DNA of 13,341 bases from Thalassiosira profunda (taxonomy: Eukaryota; Bacillariophyta; Thalassiosirophyceae; Thalassiosirales; Thalassiosiraceae), in the NCBI GenBank assembly GCA_036939355.1, contig JALLAP010000436.1, forward strand, positions 1 to 13,341, read 5' to 3'. Below the pieces are notes generated by a model. It made no database searches and was not told where the DNA came from. It worked only from the letters and a program-made list of their open reading frames with translations. The translations under genes were made by a program, and so were the position numbers. Of this stretch, positions 7,450 to 13,341 are shown piece by piece (positions within the stretch are counted from its first letter, which is position 1; every line of letters begins with the position of its first letter).

Positions 7450-8734
7450 CTAGTATTGAATACAATCGTTGTCTTCCAGCACCTGGATTATCTCGTCTCT
7501 CAAAAGGCCTTCTTCTCCGACGCAATCTGGACTGCGCGTTATGATCATATCCCGGCTCGAGATATCTGCCTTCGTACCATCGAAGTTGCTGATCAAACCG
7601 CCAGACTCTTCCACTATTACAAGGCCAGCGGCCACATCCCACGCGTTCAGATCCCAGGAAAAATAACTTGCCAACTTGCCATGCGCCACCCAAGCCATAG
7701 TTTGAGATGCGCATGCTACCATGCGCAGTCCCCGCACTTTCGTAGCAAGGGCAGTGACGGCCCTGGACGAAGCGAGCAGAGTGCCCTCTTTGCACACCGG
7801 AAAGCCGACGTTGATGAGCGATTCACCCAGGATTGATGTTCGAGGTTGTTGATTGCTTTCGCTGTGATTCGGCGTGATGCGTTTGTTGTTCAGATATGCT
7901 CCTCGTCCGCGAACCGCCGACGTCATCTCGCCCAGAGTCGGGTTGTAAATCACTCCAGCAACAACTTCGGGTGAACTTCCAGAGAGAGAAACCACGCCAA
8001 TGCTCATTGCATATATCGGTAACCCTGAATGCAGTGGGCTTTGTGAATCTGGCATCTGATGCAGCAATTGATTGTACGATATGATATGAGACAGTCTTAC
8101 CAGCTTGAAAGTTCGTCGTGCCGTCAATGGGATCCACGACAAACAGTAACCTATCCTCGCCACCGCTCCCTTCCGCAATACCCAATGCACCCTTCAGAGC
8201 TTCCGAACTCGCACTGCTGCTGTCCCCGCTCAAGTCGATATCTTCTTCTCCCAAGAACACATCGTCCGGAAACTCCTGCAATATCAAATCTTTGATGAGC
8301 CGCTGACACTCCACGTCGCTCTCGGTGACCAGGTCTCGCACGTTGGCCTTGGTGGACTTGACGGCGATTTGGCCCGCGGTTGAGAGGGCGATCTCGCCCG
8401 CCGCGTAGGCCGCCTTTTCAATTGTGCACAAGACGTGCGCGAGGTCTCGCTTGCAATCGGTAATGCTGTCGGCATCGGCGTCATCAAGGCTCGTGTAGAC
8501 AAATGCGTCTGAGCGATCTGCATTGACAGCCGCCATCATTCTGCAGCAGGCGGCGCCGGCGCCTCTCCCATTGATGCCCCCGAGCGGTGATGGTGATGGG
8601 CGACGACGCTGACCCATCATCATGCTTCTCGGTTGAATGAACGCCGCCGCCGCCGCCGCCGCCGCCGCAGTAGACGGTAGCCTCGCTGCACATCGGGCCC
8701 AAACCATCATGACTGCAACAGCGAGTTGCGTCAT
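7450..8734 (-). CDS. Inositol monophosphatase family enzyme, probably plastid targeted, two exons
   Basis: Mg2+-dependent phosphatase of the IMPase/FBPase superfamily, removing phosphate from myo-inositol phosphate or a related small phosphate. Exons are 8734-8101 and 8024-7450, giving 402 residues, with one 76-nt GT-AG intron splitting a Gly codon just after DPIDGTTNF. Metal-binding motifs are all present: LGEED (161-165), DPIDGTTNF (201-209) and WDLNAWDVAAG (335-345, Asp341). The start at 8734 (gccATG) was chosen over an in-frame ATG at 8950 because it opens a leader typical of secondary plastids: a hydrophobic stretch (MTQLAVAVMMVW), a nine-Ala run and then AFIQPRS (31-37), resembling the ASAFAP cleavage motif, followed by a basic Ser/Pro-rich segment. 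About 75-80 residues precede the domain. Possible substrates include inositol phosphate, histidinol phosphate and galactose 1-phosphate; the sequence alone does not decide. It shares its upstream region with the HhH gene. Confidence 0.92.
8642..8670. repeat. GCC/CGC trinucleotide repeat encoding a poly-Ala run
   Basis: A near-perfect GCC-type microsatellite inside the IMPase leader. On the minus strand it encodes nine consecutive Ala residues (23-31), directly before the Phe of the putative plastid-targeting motif. Its length is likely to vary between strains. Confidence 0.85.
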
Positions 8735-9131
8735 GGCGAGAGGCGTGCTCGAAGGCCCGTAGCTCGCTCGGGCGGAGGCAGGTAGGAGGAGGGAAGGGGC
8801 GCCCGCGTCCGTGCGTGCGTGGAGGTCTCGGAGACGCGTGACGTGAACGTGATCGCGTGATCGCGTGATTGACGTGACGGTCCTACTATCCTGAGTCCAT
8901 CCTCGCGGCTCCTTCGTCCTCGCGGCAGGTTCATTCACCCCGAAGCGCATGCACCGCCGGCCGATGCCGAGCTTTCTCTCAGCCTTGGTCCTACATTCAT
9001 CGTTCGCAGGCGTTTCATCGGCAACGCTTTCATTTCCCTCTCGACGCGCGTCTCATCTTCATTTGCAAATCTCAGAGCACGTGCACTGCGTTGGTGCACC
9101 TCTCGCATTTGTCAACGCAAAGCAAACGACG
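8735..9131. promoter_or_regulatory. Divergent promoter region between IMPase and HhH protein
   Basis: 397 bp between the two chosen start codons. It holds a striking cluster at 8831-8880: two identical TGACGTGA boxes (8839-8846 and 8870-8877) spaced 31 bp apart, enclosing a period-8 repeat of gtgatcgc (8849-8869). TGACGT is a bZIP/CRE-type core. There is also a gtgcgtgcgtg run near 8810. In-frame upstream ATGs exist for both genes and meet at a GCATGC palindrome (8947-8952), at 8950 on minus and 8949 on plus. Confidence 0.55.
8839..8877. promoter_or_regulatory. Paired TGACGTGA boxes flanking a period-8 GTGATCGC repeat
   Basis: Two copies of TGACGTGA, same orientation, 31 bp start to start (close to three helical turns), with two and a half copies of gtgatcgc between them. 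It lies about 105-143 bp upstream of the IMPase ATG, a plausible proximal promoter position. TGACGT-type CO2/cAMP-responsive elements are described in diatom carbonic anhydrase promoters; any functional link here is inference. Confidence 0.5.
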
Positions 9132-9995
9132 ATGGCGTACAAGCGCCGCCAATCGTCGCGGACGAAGGCGTCGGCCGCCACCGCCAAGCCGGGCAAAGCA
9201 GCGTCGAAGTCGAGGCACTACACCCGACCGGGCGTCGAGGCGGCGGTCCAACTCGTATCGCTGCAGCCGCTATCGGACCACGTCGCCAAGTGGGAGCGCG
9301 CGGCATCGTCGTACCCGGCCATGATCAAGGCCAAGGGCGGGACGAAGCTGGTCAAGTTGGACAAGCAGAGGGAGGACTGGGCGAGCAAGGGGGGAGCCTC
9401 TGGCCTGACGAAAGACGATTTGTTGGATGTGATGATCCAGTGGAAGTTTCTCAAAGGCAAACCCCGCAATGCACTCAAACCGCTGCTGAATGCTAATAGC
9501 GACGCAGCCGTCGTTGCAGCTGCACAGGGAGCGTTCGAGGCCGCGAAGGAGATTCCCTTGAATGATGAGAGTGGAGAATACAATGAGCAGATTACATTGG
9601 CGATGAAAGAACTATGCACGCTTTCCGGAGTCGGGCCCGCGACAGCATCCGCAATCCTGTGCCTGCACCGACCGGATGTCTTTGCCTTCATGGACGACGA
9701 AGTGATTGAGGCGCTGTACGAGGGCAAGAGAGGATACACACTGAAAATCTACTTGGAGGTGAACGACAGGTGCCGGGACCTTGCTACGGAATTGAATGAG
9801 GCCAGCAACCGCGATAATGGATGGACGCCCTGCAAAGTAGGGAAGGCGCTGTGGGCTGTGGCGACCATGTCAGCAACCAACGACGAGGACGGTTTCTCTG
9901 CAATCTTCGATGACGATGATGATATCAAAGGATGTGGATCGAACGAGGAGAATGGCGACACGCGCAATTCACACAAAAGGGCCAAGAAGGGATGA
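9132..9995 (+). CDS. Helix-hairpin-helix (DNA glycosylase-like) protein, nuclear
   Basis: A 287-residue intronless protein. It carries LSGVGPATASAILCL (164-178), a classic helix-hairpin-helix with the GVGPATA turn, followed by FAFMDDEVIEALYEG (184-198). In HhH-GPD DNA glycosylases the HhH is followed by a strand and a catalytic Asp in the equivalent place. Upstream, LTKDDLLDVMIQWKFLKGKPRNALKPLL (92-119 region) matches the pattern I know from uncharacterised fungal and protist glycosylase-like proteins (DELxxLMxWKLxRGKFRP). Basic stretches at the N-terminus (KRRQSSRTK) and C-terminus (HKRAKKG), with an acidic run DDDDDI before the latter, suggest nuclear location. There is no Fe-S Cys cluster and no clear catalytic Lys, so activity is unproven. 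The start at 9132 (acgATGg, A at -3) has the best context; the frame is open to ATGs at 8949 and 8964 in weak context. Confidence 0.82.
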   Translation: MAYKRRQSSRTKASAATAKPGKAASKSRHYTRPGVEAAVQLVSLQPLSDHVAKWERAASSYPAMIKAKGGTKLVKLDKQREDWASKGGASGLTKDDLLDVMIQWKFLKGKPRNALKPLLNANSDAAVVAAAQGAFEAAKEIPLNDESGEYNEQITLAMKELCTLSGVGPATASAILCLHRPDVFAFMDDEVIEALYEGKRGYTLKIYLEVNDRCRDLATELNEASNRDNGWTPCKVGKALWAVATMSATNDEDGFSAIFDDDDDIKGCGSNEENGDTRNSHKRAKKG

Positions 9996-10157
9996 GCCAG
10001 GATGTGCGTTTGCAATTGGCGGCTCGCTTTCACTTTAAGAATTGTTGTGTCTTTTCTTGTTCTACCTGCCAACCAATACAATTCACTCTCTTGTCTCCCG
10101 CTATTATGCAAACCATTCACCAAACACTGTGCAATTGCAATCATACCTTCCCTCCTC
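9996..10157. other. Convergent 3' region between HhH gene and LURP-like gene
   Basis: 162 bp between two opposing stops, AT-richer than the flanks. TTGCAATTGG lies 15 nt after the HhH stop (10010-10019), and TGCAATTGCAA (10130-10140) lies about 20 nt beyond the LURP stop. Near-symmetrical placement makes a 3'-end processing role conceivable. No AATAAA is visible. Confidence 0.4.
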
Positions 10158-11126
10158 TCACATGAACGTCTGCTCGAAGAACTTGTGAAATTTCTTCAGC
10201 TTGTGGCTCTCAGAGATTGCAGTGTGGGTAGCACTCGTGTAGGCACCGACAGCCTCTCCGGCTGGCAAACCAGCGCCGTCGGCGGCATCGATTGCGCCAT
10301 CCACAAGAGAATCCTTGAGCGGATCAATCACGTAGGAGTTGGCCGCATCTTTCACGTAGTGCTTTCCCACCTGTCCGAGTCCAAACACAATTGCCAGGAT
10401 GGTCGAGCAGTCCACGCCCGGAGCAATGTCAATGGTGCTCTCCGACCCCGAACCGAAGACGGCCGTCTGGATCAACGCCTTGGTCGTCTTGGCCACCTGC
10501 GCAATCACCTCGTCTTTGTTGTTGCGAATGGTGAACGTCCGCGCCATCATGTCCGCAACGATTTCGTACTCCTCGTCGCCATCGGCCCCCCTGCCAACCT
10601 CGAAATGCGGACGCATCGATTGCGTGGACAGCTTGCTCTTCTTCCCGATGTTCATGATGATCGTATCCTCACCCTTCCCGTGCATCTTTTTGATGTACTG
10701 CCGCCCGTGCCGCGAGAGGGACTTGGGGCGGATCTTAAAGCTTTGGTGCCCGCGCTGACGGGCCGTCACGTTGCAGCTAGATTCCCATTCTCCACCCATC
10801 ACTTCGTGTTTCTTTCCAGTATTTCCTAGTCCAAGAGGATCCAGCTTCTCGTAGGGATCTTTGCCGGGGTGGTGGCTGACCAGCACGACCTTCCCGGACG
10901 CCATGTCGAGGATACGCACGTCTTCTTTGGACATGTGGCAGCTCTTCATTATGTAACGCTTCGGCTCGTCAAAGTAGACCCCACCCATCTTGATGCCGCT
11001 ATCCTTCGATTGGGGCACCAGGTCCGGCATCGGATCTCCCACTGCAAACTCGACGACGAAGTTTGGATCGTTCGCGAGCTGCTGCATCTCGGCAGTCATC
11101 GGCACGTTCTGGAGCTTGTCCGCCAT
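10158..11126 (-). CDS. LURP-one-related (tubby-like fold) domain protein
   Basis: A 322-residue intronless protein. The chosen ATG at 11126 has strong context (aagATGg, A at -3). The region from about 48 to 255 fits the LURP-one-related/phospholipid-scramblase-like beta-barrel: VYFDEPKRYIMKS opening strands, VRILDMASGKVVLVSHH, EYEIVADMMARTFTIRNNKDEVIAQV, and the closing hydrophobic helix region ESTIDIAPGVDCSTILAIVFGLGQVGKH, where IAPGVD is the typical family ending. There is no signal peptide or separate membrane anchor beyond that hydrophobic helix (about 233-252). The C-terminal 70 residues (Ala/Gly/Ser-rich, then HKLKKFHKFFEQTFM) are outside the domain. Family members in plants have roles in defence and membrane-linked processes, but molecular function is generally unknown. 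Divergent with the BET gene; convergent with the HhH gene. Confidence 0.78.
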   Translation of the reverse strand: MADKLQNVPMTAEMQQLANDPNFVVEFAVGDPMPDLVPQSKDSGIKMGGVYFDEPKRYIMKSCHMSKEDVRILDMASGKVVLVSHHPGKDPYEKLDPLGLGNTGKKHEVMGGEWESSCNVTARQRGHQSFKIRPKSLSRHGRQYIKKMHGKGEDTIIMNIGKKSKLSTQSMRPHFEVGRGADGDEEYEIVADMMARTFTIRNNKDEVIAQVAKTTKALIQTAVFGSGSESTIDIAPGVDCSTILAIVFGLGQVGKHYVKDAANSYVIDPLKDSLVDGAIDAADGAGLPAGEAVGAYTSATHTAISESHKLKKFHKFFEQTFM

Positions 11127-11655
11127 CTTGGTGTTGATGTGCTGTATTGTATGGCCCTCCTCCTGCTGCGCTGCTGCTGCTGACGGTGATGACGAAGTTA
11201 GGCAATGGCAACCAACTTCTGCCCTCGCCTCCTGTCCGTGCCTCGCCTCTCTAGACAGTTGCAATTGGTGCGCTGCGCGACGATGAGAGCTCTGGCCCGA
11301 GGTGCCCGGCGACGACGAGGCGAGTTATGGCTCGAGATGCAACTCCACCCCCCGATGTCTGGCGTTGGATCCAAAATCCAAAGATCCACGACGGTAGACT
11401 GCGTACGGGTGGCAGTAGATAGATAGATTTAGTGTCCACAAAAGTCCGTCTCATTCGGACGTGAGGACACAACCTCCGCGCCGCCGAGCCGCCGAGCCGC
11501 CGGTCGCCGCACGCTACGATATCCAGCTATCCATTCCGCCCTCCGCCGTGCCCTCCAAGCCGCCGCCTGCTCCTGCCTGCCTGTCCTGCACCGTCGCCTC
11601 CCCGCCTTCACGGAGTCGCCTCACGCCCGCTCTCAAATTTACACGCACATCCATC
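11127..11655. promoter_or_regulatory. Divergent promoter region between LURP-like and BET genes
   Basis: 529 bp, the largest gap in the window. Contents: a CTG-rich run (about 11160-11182) in the LURP leader, gttgcaattgg (11258-11268), a gatagatagat microsatellite (about 11416-11427), and a period-8 GC-rich repeat ccgccgag (11481-11502). It continues into C-rich sequence leading to the BET start. No TATA box is evident and no further gene is supported here. Confidence 0.45.
11481..11502. repeat. Period-8 GC-rich tandem repeat (ccgccgag)
   Basis: Two full copies of ccgccgag plus a partial third, about 155-175 bp upstream of the BET start codon. Probably a simple slippage repeat in the promoter or 5' UTR. 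Confidence 0.8.
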
Positions 11656-12689
11656 ATGTCCAACCTCACCCCCGAGTGGCAGGCGATGGCCAAGCTCGTC
11701 AGCCAATTTTACGCCAAGGCGGATGCGGGTGAGTGGAATTGCAATTCGACCGTGCTGCAAATTCAATGGAGGCATTTGCGTGCATGGGAGGTCGCCTAGT
11801 TTCTGGAGAAGTGAAATTGGATGAGTCACAAGATATGAGCAAATTTCAGGGTGGGCCAGAGATGTGTATGGGGCATGCTTGCCCCGACGAGCTGGATCCT
11901 TTCGACACCAGGTTCTACGTCCCGAGAGGAGGGGTTAGCCTGCTAGGCATGTCGAGGATGTGGTGGTCTCATTGTTGTGTCTGGCAGTGTCCTCGTCGTT
12001 TTGGATGCACAAAGTCTCACCTTTATACTTTGCTGTCCACTCCTACACCAACAGAGCCCTTCCGGGATCCCGTCGACTGGGAGGCCCTCGGCCTCTTCGA
12101 CTACCCCCAGGTCATCAAGAAACCCATGGACCTCGGCGAGGTCAAGAAGAAGGTGAATGAGGGGAAGTACAAGACCATACACGACGCCGCCGACGACGTC
12201 CGCCTCATCTGGAAGAATTGCATGACGTACAACGCCGACGGTTCGGACTTTTACAACTTGGCGCAGGTGAGGAATGTGTGCTGGATATGAGGATTGTCTG
12301 GCAGGTGGAATATCCTCTGACATCTTGCATTGCACCTTCAGACGATGGCCAAGAAGTTCGAGGAAAAGTTCGAGAAGCTCTGCGCCCAGAACGAGGTGGG
12401 GGGATACTCCGGGGACGGGGGTCTGGTGGACGAGCCGACGATCGAGGAGAAGCGCGCGTTCGCGAAGAGCCTCTACAAAATCTCCAAGGAGGAGCTGGGG
12501 AAGGTCATCACGGATCTGGAGGCGAAGTGTCCCAAGGCGCTGATCAAAAATTCCGCGGAGGACGAGGTGGAGATCAACGTCGACAACATTAGTCCGGTGG
12601 CGTTCAAGGAGGCGGTGGATTATGTCAGTGGCTGCAGCGGGGGCGCCGGGGGAAAGAAGAAGAAGACTGCCAAGCGAGCGAGGACGTAA
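11656..12689 (+). CDS. Minimal BET protein: single bromodomain plus ET domain, three exons
   Basis: BET proteins read acetylated histones and recruit transcription factors through their extraterminal (ET) domain. Exons are 11656-11728, 12055-12266 and 12342-12689; introns are 326 nt and 75 nt, both GT-AG; the product is only 210 residues. The bromodomain (about 5-112) shows EPFRDPVDW (25-33), LFDYPQVIKKPMDLGEVKKK (38-57) and NCMTYNADGS, with Asn84 as the acetyl-lysine anchor. The ET domain (about 126-191) shows TIEEKRAFAKSLYKISKEEL, LIKNSAEDEVEINVDNI and AFKEAVDYV. The tail KKKKTAKRART is a likely nuclear signal. The usual WPF shelf reads EPF, with that Glu codon made across the first splice junction. 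Start context is atcATG (A at -3). Animal BETs have two bromodomains and plant GTEs are much longer, so this is a compact form. Divergent with the LURP-like gene. Confidence 0.92.
11729..12054 (+). other. Long first intron of the BET gene
   Basis: 326 nt from gtgagt to acaccaacag, four times longer than the other introns in the window (72-92 nt). It contains a perfect palindrome gaattgcaattc (11736-11747) and an inverted repeat ggggca/tgcccc with a 4-nt loop (11870-11885). No coding potential with homology was recognised inside. Confidence 0.8.
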
Positions 12690-12993
12690 TGGGCGTTGGT
12701 ACAAACGCTCCATCGAATTGCGAGGTCGTGGGAGATAGGGGAATGCTGACGCAGGCGATATCGTTTGTTGGACCCTCTACCACTCAGATCGGGCAATTCA
12801 AGGGAGTTTCTATCTTCTTCATATGGTAGACATAGCTTCATTTTGTATCCGACCTATTGTACTTTGTCCGGAGTATGAAGCTGGAATGACGTTCTGTTGC
12901 AATTGATTGTAGTTACATCGAGATTAGTACAACTAACTAAACAACACCACACATCTGTAACAAAATGGTGGGCCTGCCAGAGATCCTCTTGCA
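12690..12993. other. Convergent 3' region downstream of BET
   Basis: 304 bp between opposing stop codons, AT-richer than the genes. It holds ttgcaattgattgtag (12897-12912) and short direct repeats such as aactaactaaac. No RNA gene or ORF is supported. Both 3' UTRs must lie here. Confidence 0.4.
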
Positions 12994-13341
12994 TTACTCG
13001 ACGGTGATGGGATCGGCCCCGATGGTGCCCTCCAACTCAGCCAAGTAGGACTCGCTGCTCACGCGGACGAGATGCCGCTGCGCCTGGCTCAGCTTCTCGT
13101 GAATGCCAAGCCTCTGCGCTTCCGCGACGTATCCGGGGCGACTCATGAAATCCTCCAGGTCCTTGATATTGCGCATGCACAGGGCCACGTCGCGCTTTTG
13201 CTTCGTCACGAGCCTCTCCTTGTACCAATCGCTCTTGAGCACGGCCTCCCGGGTGAACTGCGATCGGATCTCCGGGTCGTGGATCGACTTGCCCTCGTAG
13301 TTGCCGTAGGCCATGAAGTGGAGGACCATTTTGAGCAGGGG
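12994..13341 (-). CDS. C-terminal end of an unidentified larger protein, 5'-truncated by window edge
   Basis: The minus-strand frame is open from the window edge at 13341 to a TGA or TAG-type stop at 12994, giving 115 residues. It includes LLKMVLHFMAYGNYEG, SIHDPEIRSQFTREAVL, KSDWYKERLVTKQKRDVALC and, near the end, YLAELEGTIGADPI. The fragment is mostly helical and charged with no membrane segment. The regular spacing of conserved-looking residues suggests the end of a large soluble enzyme rather than a small protein. I do not recognise it with confidence. From memory the ending vaguely resembles that of PPi-dependent phosphoenolpyruvate carboxykinase-like proteins of protists, but this is a guess. 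The Met at 13329 is probably internal, since the frame is open upstream of it. Confidence 0.65.
   Translation of the reverse strand, partial: PLLKMVLHFMAYGNYEGKSIHDPEIRSQFTREAVLKSDWYKERLVTKQKRDVALCMRNIKDLEDFMSRPGYVAEAQRLGIHEKLSQAQRHLVRVSSESYLAELEGTIGADPITVE

Noticed and set aside
8735..8950. IMPase start at the in-frame ATG at 8950
   Set aside because: It would bury the signal-peptide-like leader under 72 charged residues and run through the promoter repeat cluster. The ATG at 8734 gives a sensible plastid leader.
8947..8952. GCATGC palindrome where ATGs of both strands overlap
   Set aside because: Neither ATG is the preferred start of its gene and a six-base palindrome is common by chance.
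11884..12075. Apparent similarity between ggatcctttcgac in the BET intron and ggatcccgtcgac in exon 2
   Set aside because: Only about 13 bases match, with no flanking similarity, so a decayed exon duplication is not supported.
11943..12713. 256-codon minus-strand frame opposite the BET gene
   Set aside because: It spans introns and exons of BET and has no domain; the bromodomain and ET motifs lie on the plus strand.
1..13341. Transposons, tRNA or rRNA genes, CRISPR arrays, viral genes
   Set aside because: No long terminal or inverted repeats, transposase or polymerase motifs, tRNA B-box pattern or spaced repeats were seen on either strand.

Overview
The window is nuclear DNA from a eukaryote with a compact genome. 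There are short introns with GT..AG ends, strong Kozak contexts at most start codons, no bacterial-style operons, and organelle presequences. I can support nine protein genes (seven complete, two cut by the window edges), packed with only about 120-530 bp between them. I saw no RNA genes, transposons, viruses or CRISPR arrays. The best guess for the host is a photosynthetic stramenopile (ochrophyte: diatom, pelagophyte or relative). This rests on the inositol-monophosphatase-like protein, whose N-terminus looks like a signal peptide followed by an ASAFAP-type Phe motif, and on an LRR protein of a style I associate with those algae. It is an inference, not a proof.

Layout, left to right: (1) minus strand, 3'-truncated TRM1, tRNA guanine-26 dimethyltransferase, with two in-frame starts suggesting mitochondrial and nuclear forms; (2) plus strand, a La-type RNA-binding protein, head to head with TRM1; (3) plus strand, an intronless leucine-rich-repeat protein of unknown function; (4) minus strand, a five-exon ABC1/ADCK/UbiB-family atypical kinase with a mitochondrial-type N-terminus and one intron that does not fit GT-AG in frame; (5) minus strand, a two-exon inositol-monophosphatase-family enzyme, probably plastid targeted; (6) plus strand, an intronless helix-hairpin-helix protein resembling DNA glycosylases; (7) minus strand, an intronless LURP-one-related (tubby-like fold) protein; (8) plus strand, a three-exon, very small BET protein (one bromodomain plus an ET domain); (9) minus strand, the C-terminal end of a larger unidentified protein.

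Three divergent pairs share upstream regions: TRM1/La, IMPase/HhH and LURP/BET. Three convergent pairs share short 3' regions: LRR/ABC1, HhH/LURP and BET/last gene. ABC1 and IMPase are in tandem with only 147 bp between them. The one functionally coherent arrangement is TRM1 and La, which both act on pre-tRNA and are known to be genetically redundant in yeasts. The rest looks like ordinary housekeeping gene order in a compact algal genome. I found no clear candidate for an entirely new multi-gene system; the points most worth checking are the TRM1 dual start, the La/TRM1 pairing, the odd ABC1 intron, the altered La uridylate pocket, the reduced BET protein with a changed WPF shelf, and the TGACGTGA repeat cluster in the IMPase/HhH promoter.
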